Counted from the stretch's first letter, positions 8,520 through 16,722 are shown. The stretch: 19,088 bases of DNA from Bacteroidales bacterium UBA6192 (GCA_002422725.1 DITE01000115.1:1-19088); one strand, 5' to 3'. Notes: a model not told the origin generated them from the letters alone. A program made the numbers and translations.

Positions 8520-9667
8520 TGAAGTAATTGATAATAAACCGGTTGATAATCAGGAAGTAATTCAGGGTGCATACAATAAATCAGATCAGCAAGTTGCTTG
8601 TGTGGTTCATAAGTGCCTTTCTCAAAATAAGCTGTTTTAAAGGTGTTACAAAAAATTACTTTTTTGTTTTGAAATGCCTTAAACTGTTTATACAACTCAT
8701 ACTCAGCTGCTAGTAAGTCATATGAATAATCATCAGGTGCTGCATGAGCAATGCGCCAGAAATCTGCTTCGGCAGCCTTGGAAACAATTGTTTCAATGTC
8801 GAGTGGGAAACTGGCATTAGATTCATTATCAGCCCATAGATATTGTGCATTGGCATCGGCAAATAAGCGCGCCACATAACTCTGGCCGCCGGGTATATGC
8901 CATTGCCCGCTGAATTGTTTGTCGGCAAAAATCGTAGGGCGTTTTTCGGCTTTTCGTGCCAATATCCTTAATGAGTCATAAGTCTGAACAACATTATCAA
9001 AGATGGAATCAGCCAATTGGCTTTTTTGCAACAAAACCCCACATACTTTAATCCACTCTGCCCTTCCAAGCGGGTCATTTTCAAAATAGTCGGGCCATGG
9101 TATCAGGATCGTATGAATCTGACTTAATACGTTGGGTATCCCTACACGAAATGGGGAATATAAAACAGCATCTGGTTTCAGCCCTACCATCAACTCTGGC
9201 TTATAGCTTGCATTCGAGGCAACTTCAATTATTTCACCTGAGTCAAGCCGCTGCCTGACTAGATTGTTTGTTACAAATGAAGCCTCCGAAATGCCTTTTA
9301 CTGCCTGTATGCCATCAAGCATCACAAAGCCCATCCATTGGGTAGCCGACAAACTGATAACCGACTTCAGTGGAGCTCTAACAATCAGTCCGCTATCGGG
9401 ATACAAATCAGGGTTGATGGAATCCGGAACAATATAGCAGCTGAATAGTTCCTGTCCGTCGACCCAAGGGCTCAATATAATCAGTTTTTTGAACCCATTT
9501 TCCACAACAATACGAAAGCCAGTAGCAAATTGAGGTATGTCATGAACTACAGCTCTGGGCATTTGTTCTTCAACATGAGCAGGATGTTGACAGCTAAAAA
9601 AGCAAAGACCTGATAAGATCCCGATTACGAGCAACAATCCTGTATATTTCCTTTTCATCAGCAACAT
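8516..9667 (-). CDS. ABC transporter substrate-binding lipoprotein (FecB/BtuF type)
   Basis: 383 residues with an N-terminal hydrophobic segment and lipobox-like FFSC (C26), so probably anchored in a membrane and facing the periplasm. The body fits the Peripla_BP_2 clade III binding proteins: IIVLSP-like opening strand (KLIILSPWV), a segment KPDAVLYSPF, then the long connecting helix and IPGGQSYVARLF near residue 250. The ATG at 9667 shares one base with the stop of the GroES-like gene (TAATG), supporting this start; an alternative ATG lies three codons in. Together with the next two genes it forms a complete binding-protein-dependent importer. No TonB-dependent receptor is adjacent, so the ligand (iron chelate, haem, cobalamin) is undetermined. 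Confidence 0.88.
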   Translation of the reverse strand: MLLMKRKYTGLLLVIGILSGLCFFSCQHPAHVEEQMPRAVVHDIPQFATGFRIVVENGFKKLIILSPWVDGQELFSCYIVPDSINPDLYPDSGLIVRAPLKSVISLSATQWMGFVMLDGIQAVKGISEASFVTNNLVRQRLDSGEIIEVASNASYKPELMVGLKPDAVLYSPFRVGIPNVLSQIHTILIPWPDYFENDPLGRAEWIKVCGVLLQKSQLADSIFDNVVQTYDSLRILARKAEKRPTIFADKQFSGQWHIPGGQSYVARLFADANAQYLWADNESNASFPLDIETIVSKAAEADFWRIAHAAPDDYSYDLLAAEYELYKQFKAFQNKKVIFCNTFKTAYFEKGTYEPHKQLADLIYCMHPELLPDYQPVYYQLLQ

Positions 9668-10047
9668 TACTCCAGATTAAAATCGTCACGTTCCAGGAGT
9701 AAAATAGAATTCTGGGACACGATATAATATTTTTCCTGATTGTACACGATTTCAATAGCCCCTTTCTGCAGAAAAATTGCCAGATCGCCTACCCTTGCCT
9801 GAAGCGGCATATATCTGGTGTTGTCATCTTGTTTCTTCCATGGCTCAACATCATCGTCCGAAGGAAATGGAATCGGGTATCCTGGCCCACACTTTACAAC
9901 AAAACCGCTCTGGATTTCTTCCTTATCTTTGTAACCAGGTGGCAAAAACAACCCTCCGTGGGTCTTATCAGGCTGATTCTTTGGCTTTATCAACACCCGA
10001 TCACCTACAACAATTAACTTTTCCAACGTGGCAACTTGCTCTTTCAT
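9667..10047 (-). CDS. GroES-like co-chaperonin protein, long divergent copy
   Basis: 126 residues from the ATG at 10047; classical GroES is about 95. I chose 10047 rather than the ATG at 10086 because a -7 promoter box lies at 10088-10095, which would leave no leader for the longer form. Seen: GDRVLIKPK strand (15-23), mobile-loop-like DKTHGGLFLPPGYKDKEE (27-44), GFVVKCGPG (48-56), and a VGDLAIFLQKGAIEIVYNQEKYYIV ending (86-110) typical of the Cpn10 barrel. An acidic insertion at about 57-80 separates the two halves. No groEL is next to it. It is the first gene of the importer operon. It may cap a chaperonin or be a stand-alone Cpn10-fold protein; role unknown. Confidence 0.8.
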   Translation of the reverse strand: MKEQVATLEKLIVVGDRVLIKPKNQPDKTHGGLFLPPGYKDKEEIQSGFVVKCGPGYPIPFPSDDDVEPWKKQDDNTRYMPLQARVGDLAIFLQKGAIEIVYNQEKYYIVSQNSILLLERDDFNLE

Positions 10048-10087
10048 AAAAATTAGCTGATGAATGAATTCATGAAGATTGACCAAT

Positions 10088-10095
10088 CAAAAGTA
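10088..10095 (-). promoter_or_regulatory. Bacteroidota -7 promoter element for the GroES/importer operon
   Basis: On the minus strand the box reads TACTTTTG, matching TAnnTTTG. A weak -33 candidate, ATTG, lies at 10114-10111. Transcription would start near 10081 and give a leader of about 35 nt before the ATG at 10047. Confidence 0.5.
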
Positions 10096-10138
10096 TAAAA
10101 AGCCAGCTTACAATGAAGGTCAGTTCGCATAAAAACGA

Positions 10139-10146
10139 TATTTTTG
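10139..10146 (+). promoter_or_regulatory. Bacteroidota -7 promoter element for the mutL operon
   Basis: TATTTTTG matches TAnnTTTG. It would start transcription near 10152, leaving a leader of about 40 nt before the ATG at 10191. It is back to back with the minus-strand box at 10088-10095, so the 143-bp gap holds a divergent promoter pair. Confidence 0.5.
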
Positions 10147-10190
10147 TAATGTTTTACACAGTTAGATATATGAATAAGATACTGTAAATC

Positions 10191-10502
10191 ATGAAGTTTA
10201 TCCTATCCAGAACAGCTCAGCCACGACGATTCAGCTACCGCCCGCGATATTTTGATTCTGAAAAGGCTGCCTTAGAAGCTAAAAAAGCTGCCAAAGGGCT
10301 AAATGCCACGCTTTCAGGCGAAGAGGCTATTCGTGCCCGCATGGCTGCCCGGTGGCGCATACATGATGCTTCTAACAAATCCCCTGTCTACAAGCGGTTC
10401 ATCTCTCTGGTTTTTATTTTTGTTGCCTTGTCAACAGTTTATCTGATATTTTTTACCGAGTTTATTGAGAATATGCTTAAGGCTTTCGGTATTGGATACT
10501 AA
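10191..10502 (+). CDS. Small conserved single-pass membrane protein upstream of mutL
   Basis: 103 residues. The N-terminal two thirds is very basic and rich in Ala/Arg/Lys (RRFSYRPRYFDSEKAALEAKK), followed by one membrane segment at about residues 70-90 (FISLVFIFVALSTVYLIFF) and a short tail. The FSYxPRYFD motif resembles small proteins found before mutL in other Bacteroidota, which I recall being labelled 'riboflavin synthase subunit beta' in error; nothing here suggests riboflavin synthesis. The stop is 17 bp before mutL, so they are likely cotranscribed. Function unknown. Confidence 0.75.
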   Translation: MKFILSRTAQPRRFSYRPRYFDSEKAALEAKKAAKGLNATLSGEEAIRARMAARWRIHDASNKSPVYKRFISLVFIFVALSTVYLIFFTEFIENMLKAFGIGY

Positions 10503-10519
10503 CAAGGCATCAACCATTT

Positions 10520-12340
10520 ATGACCGATATCATCAAGCTTCTTCCCGATTCAGTTGCCAATCAGATTGCTGCTGGCGAAGTAATCCAGCGTCCTGCATCT
10601 GCAGTGAAGGAATTATTGGAAAATGCAGTTGATGCCGGAGCACTTCAGATTGATGTTTTGATTAAAGATTCAGGCAAAACTTTAATTCAGATTGTTGATA
10701 ATGGTTGTGGAATGTCTGTTACCGATGCAAGAATGAGCTTCGAACGACATGCAACCTCTAAAATAAAAAAAGCAGATGACCTGTTTGCCATACGAACCAA
10801 AGGATTTCGTGGCGAAGCCCTTGCAAGCATTGCTGCCATTGCGCAAGTTGAACTCAGGACCAGAAGACAGGAAGATGAATGGGGTACCAAAATCCTGATC
10901 GAGGGATCAGTTGTTTCAGATCAACAGATTTGTTCTTGTGCAGCCGGAACAATCATATTGGTTAAGAACCTGTTTTATAACGTTCCTGCTCGCCGCAACT
11001 TTTTGAAATCGAATCAAATTGAGATGCGTCATATCCTTGATGAGTTTTTCAGAGTAAGTATGATACACCCTGAAATCGGTTTTAATCTGACTCACAATGA
11101 AAAAGAAATTTATCATTTATATGCTGGTAATCAAAAACAAAGAATTGTAGCACTTTTTGGTCAGGTGTACAACGAACGACTGCTTGGAGTGAATCAAAAA
11201 ACGGAATTCGTTTCGATTGATGGCTTTGTCGGAAAACCTGAATTTTCGAGGAAAACGAGAGGAGAACAGTATTTTTTTGTGAATAAGCGCTTCATAAAGC
11301 ATCCGTACTTACACCATGCTATTGAGAATGCCTTTCAGGAGCTGCTTCCCAAGGATAGTTTTCCGACCTACTTCTTGAACATCAGTGTTGATCCGGCCGA
11401 GATTGATGTGAATATTCATCCGACAAAAACTGAAGTGAACTTCAGAGATACTAAGCTGATCTATGCCATATTGCATGGAGCAGTGCGCAAATCAATAGGT
11501 CAATACAATCTTAGCCCAATGATTGATTTTGATGTTGACCCGGAAATCGGAATTGATTTTGGAGAAATCAGCAGGTTAAACCGACCCGTGGTTGCTCCCA
11601 CAATTCCCGTTGATCCTGCATTCAACCCATTTAACAACCAACCCCCGCGTTCCGATTTTCGCCGGCCAGCAGGCAATGATGACTGGCGGGCACTATTTGA
11701 AGAAAAGAAAAATGAACTGCCGCACGATACAACTGATCAAACAGTAACCAAACAACAAATCGACAAACCTGAAACAGAAGGTTCAACCAGATTTTTGCAA
11801 ATTAAGCAATCGTATATTTTAACACGGATCAGGTCAGGAATAATGTTGATCGACCAGCATCTTGCCCATGTAAGAATATTGTATGAAAAATTCTTACAGC
11901 AACTAAGCCGTAACAATCCTGGTTCGCAACAGGAATTGTTTCCACATACGATTCAGCTTAACCCGGCTGATGCAGAATTATTAAGGGAGTTAAAAAATGA
12001 TCTTGAAATACTAGGATTTCATTTCGAAGACCTTGGTCAGTTTTCATTTGTTGTAAATGGTTCACCAGCCGGTCTGAGTATCAATGATCCGGGAAGTCAG
12101 TTAGAGGTTATCCTGGAGAATTTTAAAAAAAACAAGACTGATATTAACATCGACAATAAGCTTAATCTTGCACGTTCGATGGCAATGTCAATGGCAATAA
12201 AAAATGGTGTAACATTGAGCGATCAGGAAATGGCAGCTTTGGTCGATAACCTTTTTGCCTGCATGGTTCCTGAAACTGCACCGGATGGCAGAAAAACACT
12301 CGTTATTCTGTCTTTTGCTGAGTTATTCTCTAAATTCTGA
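10520..12340 (+). CDS. mutL: DNA mismatch repair protein MutL
   Basis: 606 residues. N-terminal GHKL ATPase: NQIAAGEVIQRPASAVKELLENAVDAGA (14-41, split here as NQIAAGEVIQ and KELLENAVDAGA), with E31 and N35 at the catalytic and Mg positions, D60 in DNGCGM and GFRGEALASI (95-104). A linker rich in Pro and Asn (about 365-410) leads to the C-terminal dimerisation domain. The endonuclease motif DQHA(x)2E(x)4E reads DQHLAHVRILYE (445-456), so Ala becomes Leu and the metal-binding Glu becomes Val (V451). The CPHGRP motif reads APDGRK (587-592), losing Cys and His ligands. It couples MutS mismatch recognition to downstream repair; nicking by this protein itself is doubtful. Second gene of its operon. 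Confidence 0.97.
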   Translation: MTDIIKLLPDSVANQIAAGEVIQRPASAVKELLENAVDAGALQIDVLIKDSGKTLIQIVDNGCGMSVTDARMSFERHATSKIKKADDLFAIRTKGFRGEALASIAAIAQVELRTRRQEDEWGTKILIEGSVVSDQQICSCAAGTIILVKNLFYNVPARRNFLKSNQIEMRHILDEFFRVSMIHPEIGFNLTHNEKEIYHLYAGNQKQRIVALFGQVYNERLLGVNQKTEFVSIDGFVGKPEFSRKTRGEQYFFVNKRFIKHPYLHHAIENAFQELLPKDSFPTYFLNISVDPAEIDVNIHPTKTEVNFRDTKLIYAILHGAVRKSIGQYNLSPMIDFDVDPEIGIDFGEISRLNRPVVAPTIPVDPAFNPFNNQPPRSDFRRPAGNDDWRALFEEKKNELPHDTTDQTVTKQQIDKPETEGSTRFLQIKQSYILTRIRSGIMLIDQHLAHVRILYEKFLQQLSRNNPGSQQELFPHTIQLNPADAELLRELKNDLEILGFHFEDLGQFSFVVNGSPAGLSINDPGSQLEVILENFKKNKTDINIDNKLNLARSMAMSMAIKNGVTLSDQEMAALVDNLFACMVPETAPDGRKTLVILSFAELFSKF

Positions 12341-12370
12341 TAATTTTACAAACCGGAAATATCATATAAA

Positions 12371-13219
12371 ATGAGTCATTATCAACCGTCAAAGTTTCAG
12401 GTATTGCCACCAGTTGTAAAGAATCTATTAATAATCAATGGGTTATTCTTCCTGGCAACAATTACTTTCGACCGGAGCTTCAACATTGATCTCACCAATA
12501 TTCTGGGGCTGCATTATATTTTTGCCACCGACTTCATGCCCTATCAGTTTGTTTCCTACATGTTTATGCATGGTGGTTTTGCACACATACTGTTTAACAT
12601 GTTTGCGCTTTGGATGTTTGGCAATGCCCTCGAAAATGTCTGGGGACCTGGAAGATTTCTAACCTATTACTTAGTTACAGGCATTGGGGCAGGAATTGTT
12701 TATCTTATCTGGATTCACTTTCAGCTTGCACCCACCATAAATCAGATTGATAACTTCCTGAGCACACATGACATTGAGGCATTGGCATCATTTACTTCAA
12801 CGCACACTTTCAGTATAAATGAGTTTTCTGGCTCCATTTGGAATGAATTCAGACTGTTTCAACAACATATCCGCACCCTGTCCATTAACCCAGATAATGC
12901 AGAGGCAATGCAGGGTACTATACGTTTTATGGCTGATTATAAGGAATTTTACCTAAATCAATCCGTTGTGGTGGGCGCTTCAGGAGCTGTTTTCGGAATT
13001 CTGCTGGCTTTCGGAATGATGTTCCCCAACACGGTAATTTACCTATACTTCGCTATTCCTATAAAGGCTAAATATTTTGTGATGATTTATGGTGCCTTTG
13101 AATTATTCGAAGGTGTGATGAACCGGCCTGGTAACAATGTGGCTCATTTCGCCCACCTTGGTGGCATGCTTTTTGGGTATATATTGATTAGATATTGGAA
13201 GAAGAAACGATTTCATTGA
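12371..13219 (+). CDS. Rhomboid-family intramembrane serine protease
   Basis: 282 residues, Rhomboid fold (PF01694). Seen: HGGFAHILFNM (67-77, loop 1/TM2 His and Asn), catalytic serine in VGASGAVFG (S204) and catalytic His in AHLGGMLFG (H262, HxxGxxxG pattern). Between TM3 and the catalytic TM4 there is a hydrophilic insertion of about 80 residues (roughly 117-197), larger than in GlpG-type enzymes. A charged KKKRFH end is cytoplasmic-like. It cleaves substrates within the membrane; targets unknown. It starts 30 bp after mutL and ends 6 bp before a second rhomboid gene. Confidence 0.93.
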   Translation: MSHYQPSKFQVLPPVVKNLLIINGLFFLATITFDRSFNIDLTNILGLHYIFATDFMPYQFVSYMFMHGGFAHILFNMFALWMFGNALENVWGPGRFLTYYLVTGIGAGIVYLIWIHFQLAPTINQIDNFLSTHDIEALASFTSTHTFSINEFSGSIWNEFRLFQQHIRTLSINPDNAEAMQGTIRFMADYKEFYLNQSVVVGASGAVFGILLAFGMMFPNTVIYLYFAIPIKAKYFVMIYGAFELFEGVMNRPGNNVAHFAHLGGMLFGYILIRYWKKKRFH

Positions 13220-13225
13220 TTCTAT

Positions 13226-14134
13226 ATGCTTGGAGATCAAAACACAGATATTGTGGATGCTTTTCGGAAATTTTTTAAAAGCAATTCCATTCTTGCTAAG
13301 CTTATCCTGATTAACTTTTCAGTATTTGTGTTGATTTATATTGTTAGCTTGTTTGCCTGGCTTTTTGTTGTTGAAAACGGTAATAACCAAACTGGTCTAT
13401 CTATCCTCGGACAATGGCTTGCAGTACCATCATCTATTGACCGGTTGTTGTTAAAACCCTGGACAATATTCACTTACATGTTTGTCCACGAAGGATTGCT
13501 GCACTTGTTATTCAACATGATGGTGCTATACTTTGGCGGAACAGTTTTTCTTCAATATTTATCACAAAAACAGTTTCTGTGGACTTACCTTGCAGGAGGC
13601 TTGTCTGGTGCTGTCGTGTTTATCGTTTCGTTTAATGTGTTTCCTGTGTTTAGTCAAACTATCGGACTGTCGGTTGCCATTGGTGCATCCGCATCTGTAC
13701 TAGCAATCGTGGTGGGTATTTCCACTTACGTTCCGCATTACAAAGTCAATCTGCTGCTTATTGGTCCTGTGAAACTTAAATACCTGGCAATCGCCTACAT
13801 TATTCTTGATTTCTTCAGCATCATGGGAAATAACCCGGGTGGCCACTTAGCCCATCTAGGCGGGGCTTTATGGGGCTTTGCTTATGTTAGTATGCTTAAA
13901 AATAACATCGATATATTTGGCTTTTCGAATCGATCCGGTTCTTTCAGGATGAAGACAAGTCACAGGGCAAAACCTGGCGGAAGGCCTTTAAATGATGATG
14001 AGTACAACCGAAACAGAGTTGCCGAACAGAAAGAAATTGACCGCATACTAGATCAGATTGCTCAATCAGGATACAACACGTTGACCTCCAGAGATAAAGA
14101 ATTGTTATTCAGAACCAGTAATAAAAAGAAATAG
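13226..14134 (+). CDS. Second rhomboid-family protein with C-terminal cytoplasmic domain
   Basis: 302 residues. Membrane core: HEGLLHLLFNMMVLYFGG (88-105), catalytic serine in AIGASASVLA (S155) and catalytic His in HLGGALWG (H210). The serine motif is GASA instead of the usual GASG, but both catalytic residues are present. Residues from about 230 form a soluble basic tail ending in a conserved-looking module (EIDRILDQIAQSGYNTLTSR near 270-290, DKELLF after it), which I recall as a small domain (DUF6576-like) found on Bacteroidota rhomboids. It sits 6 bp after the first rhomboid gene and 7 bp before the EEP gene. It may act together with the first or on different substrates. Confidence 0.9.
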   Translation: MLGDQNTDIVDAFRKFFKSNSILAKLILINFSVFVLIYIVSLFAWLFVVENGNNQTGLSILGQWLAVPSSIDRLLLKPWTIFTYMFVHEGLLHLLFNMMVLYFGGTVFLQYLSQKQFLWTYLAGGLSGAVVFIVSFNVFPVFSQTIGLSVAIGASASVLAIVVGISTYVPHYKVNLLLIGPVKLKYLAIAYIILDFFSIMGNNPGGHLAHLGGALWGFAYVSMLKNNIDIFGFSNRSGSFRMKTSHRAKPGGRPLNDDEYNRNRVAEQKEIDRILDQIAQSGYNTLTSRDKELLFRTSNKKK

Positions 14135-14141
14135 AGTACAA

Positions 14142-15263
14142 ATGCCAGCCAAAGCCTCTTTCTTTGCTAAGGCCTTCAGCATAATTATCAATACGATAAC
14201 CTGGATATGCTGTCTTGCTGGTGCACTTTCATTGATGGCCCCCTTCACCGACCCTGTTCAACATACTTACATCCAGCATTTCGGATTACTATTTCCAGTT
14301 TTTTTCATCCTGTATCTGATATTATTTATTATTCATATTTTCCTCAGAAAATGGACTTCGCTTCTGCCATTAGCCATGATTATACTAAGTTGGAATCTAT
14401 TGGGTGCATTTTTTCCTGTAAACAAATCTTCCAATGAATCAGGTACACTTAAAATACTCACCTACAACCTGCATCTCTTCTATGGTTCACAAGCAAAACA
14501 GGATAAAATAATGATCACTGATCAGATCGCATCGGTATTACTTGGTTCAAATGCCCAGCTTATTTGTTTGCAGGAATTTAAATCCTGGTCGAATGATGGC
14601 GAACTTGATTTGAAAAAATTTGTTGCCAACAGTGGTTTTGATCACTATTATTATGAAAACTACTGGAAGGGCATGGTTAAAAAGAAAGAAGGTATGTTGA
14701 TTTTATCTCAATATCCCTTATATGAAACGAAAGCTGTCAGACTTGAGAACGGGAGACTGCTTGCACTTATGGCTGAATTATCCTTACCATCCGGCGAAAG
14801 AATCCGCGTTGTCAATGCACATCTGATTTCTTTTGGCCTCGCGAAAAAAGAAATTGATTTTGTTGGTGAAGCTTCATTCACAGATAGGGAGCTAGTGAAA
14901 ACCCATGGCAAAACCCTCTTTGGCAAACTAAATTCCTCATTTCTAAAAAGGTCTGGTGAAACGAAAACACTCATTGAGACACTGTCTGTTTCTGATATGA
15001 AAACAGTTGTTTGTGGCGATTTTAATGATACACCGTCCTCATTTACCTATCAACAAATGGTGTCAGCTGGATTTACTGATAGCCATCGGGCGTCAGGAAA
15101 CGGATTCATCAGCACCTATGCAGGACGGCTTCCCTTTCTGCGGATAGACTATATTTTTGTGTCACCAGGCCTTAAAACACTTAACGCAAAAAAAATCCCA
15201 GTTGTTCTATCCGACCACTATCCTTACTATTGCGAAATATCCCCGGATCTTGCAGGAATGTAA
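14142..15263 (+). CDS. Membrane-anchored endonuclease/exonuclease/phosphatase (EEP) family protein
   Basis: 373 residues. Three membrane segments occupy residues 8-90; the rest is an EEP domain. Catalytic motifs: TYNLHLF (N109), LQEF (E145), GDFND (D293, N295) and SDHYP (D358, H359), all intact. The family includes nucleases, sphingomyelinases and phosphoinositide phosphatases; Bacteroidota proteins with three N-terminal helices carry the domain on one side of the inner membrane and have no assigned substrate. Last gene of the mutL operon, 7 bp after the second rhomboid and converging on the next gene with 17 bp between stops. Confidence 0.9.
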   Translation: MPAKASFFAKAFSIIINTITWICCLAGALSLMAPFTDPVQHTYIQHFGLLFPVFFILYLILFIIHIFLRKWTSLLPLAMIILSWNLLGAFFPVNKSSNESGTLKILTYNLHLFYGSQAKQDKIMITDQIASVLLGSNAQLICLQEFKSWSNDGELDLKKFVANSGFDHYYYENYWKGMVKKKEGMLILSQYPLYETKAVRLENGRLLALMAELSLPSGERIRVVNAHLISFGLAKKEIDFVGEASFTDRELVKTHGKTLFGKLNSSFLKRSGETKTLIETLSVSDMKTVVCGDFNDTPSSFTYQQMVSAGFTDSHRASGNGFISTYAGRLPFLRIDYIFVSPGLKTLNAKKIPVVLSDHYPYYCEISPDLAGM

Positions 15264-15280
15264 AGCCTAAATCAACAAAA

Positions 15281-16336
15281 CTAAGGTTGAAAGAATACTA
15301 TTTCCTTTATTGATTTCACCGAACGGTCAGCAAAAAAATCGGAAGGCAGATAAATCCTGAAATAGCCCTCATCCTTGTTATTTTCTCTTGTTGAAAGTAT
15401 AGGCTGAACCTGATCCATCCTGTTAAACAGTTCACTATAGCTGAAAATAGTTCGGTAACCATCTATCCCCACCATACAAACCAGGCCGTCTCTGGCAAAA
15501 TCTACTCTGAAAGGCATTGTTTCGGGTAAAAATTTCTGCAAAGGTGCGCCTTCAAAATAATCCACCGGATGGTATCCCATTCCCATACCATAAAATGTTG
15601 TCAGATATTTCACTTTATCAAAAGTGTCGGATCTTGCAGAAATAACGCGATATGTTGAATCAATATACAATTCAATTGTAGGGCTATACATTGATTTTAG
15701 ATTACGGTCTATTGTGTATTCTTTCGAATCGAAAGTGCGGACAATAATCCTTGTGGGATTTGTAAGGTTTCTGTGGCTATATAAATCATTGGCTGCCACC
15801 ATTTTCCAGGTTTCACTAAAAGGATAATCCACTTCTTTTCTATAGGGCACTATGGGTGCAGCTTCGGTGGCGAGCAAAACCTGATGTGGATTACTTGTAT
15901 GAAAAATCTCCGACCAGCTGAATACAACCCGATCGTTTTCATCATTTTCTACAATAATATACGCATCAATCTGTGGTTTGAACACCGCCTCATTTTTCTT
16001 CTGAAGCATATAAGGATTAATAAGATCGAAAAGTGAATACCCTTTGTATCTATATGCACCTATAAACAGGATACTGTCATTGGTCATCACAACCTCCTTT
16101 GTGATTACTTCTCTTTTATAATATCCATCCAGCTTTATTTCACCGGCTCCTAAAATTTCACCCTCAATCTGAAGTGAACCTGTTTTCATTTTTCTTTCAG
16201 GCATCCGATGAAACAAGCTGTTTCCATTCATCGAAACTGATTTAGTGGCACCACTTTTTGCATCATGGACAAATTTGCAGGCAGTTAGGTTGATAAGGAT
16301 TAATAATGACAGTAGAATCTCAGATATAGTCTTCAT
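15281..16336 (-). CDS. Lipoprotein with two tandem molybdopterin-oxidoreductase-like repeats
   Basis: 351 residues from the ATG at 16336, chosen because it gives a clean SPII signal ending LTAC (C20); an ATG at 16396 would add 20 residues before it. The mature part seems to contain two copies of one fold. Repeat 1 (about 58-202): YKGYSLFDLINPYM (97-110), then VENDENDRVVFSWSEIF (129-145). Repeat 2 (about 225-348): FEGAPLQKFLPETM (261-274), then VGIDGYRTIFSYSELF (289-304). The GxxLxxxL...V.xD..R..FS.SE(I/L)F pattern resembles degenerate sulfite-oxidase-like (oxidoreductase molybdopterin-binding) domains. I see no conserved molybdenum-ligating Cys, so catalysis is unlikely; binding is possible. 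It lies opposite a ModE-type regulator. Fold assignment is from pattern memory and needs a profile search. Confidence 0.6.
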   Translation of the reverse strand: MKTISEILLSLLILINLTACKFVHDAKSGATKSVSMNGNSLFHRMPERKMKTGSLQIEGEILGAGEIKLDGYYKREVITKEVVMTNDSILFIGAYRYKGYSLFDLINPYMLQKKNEAVFKPQIDAYIIVENDENDRVVFSWSEIFHTSNPHQVLLATEAAPIVPYRKEVDYPFSETWKMVAANDLYSHRNLTNPTRIIVRTFDSKEYTIDRNLKSMYSPTIELYIDSTYRVISARSDTFDKVKYLTTFYGMGMGYHPVDYFEGAPLQKFLPETMPFRVDFARDGLVCMVGIDGYRTIFSYSELFNRMDQVQPILSTRENNKDEGYFRIYLPSDFFADRSVKSIKEIVFFQP

Positions 16337-16513
16337 AAAATGCTGAATAGGGATATGAATGAAAATGCAAGTCGCAAATTTCAATAAAAATCTCATTCAA
16401 AAAATGTTGACCTCAAATTTTATTCTTCAATGACTTCGTTCGTAATCTTGACTAAACTAATGTCTTTCACTTGCAAAATAAGTAAACTGTTGAATTTTGA
16501 TAATTAATGAAAA

Positions 16514-16521
16514 CAAACCTA
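16514..16521 (-). promoter_or_regulatory. Possible -7 promoter element for the two-repeat lipoprotein
   Basis: On the minus strand this reads TAGGTTTG, matching TAnnTTTG. No -33 box is visible and the leader would be about 170 nt, so support is modest. Confidence 0.3.
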
Positions 16522-16660
16522 AGGTCAACAACCTTGTAGTTGCTCTATTCATCATAAGTCAAGAGGGTTCACAGGACAAAGTATTGCTATAGTTAAAATT
16601 CGTAATTGTCGCATAATGTTTCAGATATAAGGATATGCCTGCCAATGATAATATTTTTAC

Positions 16661-16693
16661 GGTTTTATCATGTCACAACAGGTTTATACATGT
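16661..16693 (+). repeat. 13-bp direct repeat upstream of the ModE-type gene
   Basis: GGTTTTATCATGT (16661-16673) and GGTTTATACATGT (16681-16693) match at 10 of 13 positions with a 20-bp period, close to two helical turns. The pair ends 21 bp before the -7 box, so it overlaps the -33 area and upstream. It could bind a dimeric regulator on one DNA face. Confidence 0.4.
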
Positions 16694-16714
16694 TAATGCT
16701 TCAAAAAGTTGAAG

Positions 16715-16722
16715 TAACTTTG
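16715..16722 (+). promoter_or_regulatory. Bacteroidota -7 promoter element for the ModE-type regulator
   Basis: TAACTTTG matches TAnnTTTG. The predicted start, near 16728, leaves a very short leader before the ATG at 16740. No clear -33 TTTG is present, which fits a promoter that depends on an activator at the direct repeat just upstream. Confidence 0.45.

Noticed and set aside
10048..10086. Upstream start for the GroES-like gene
   Set aside because: A promoter -7 box at 10088-10095 would leave no transcribed leader; the internal ATG at 10047 fits the family start.
16405..16530. 9-bp perfect inverted match TGTTGACCT / AGGTCAACA about 108 bp apart
   Set aside because: A match this short is expected fairly often by chance in 400 bp, the arms do not extend, and it does not border any element.
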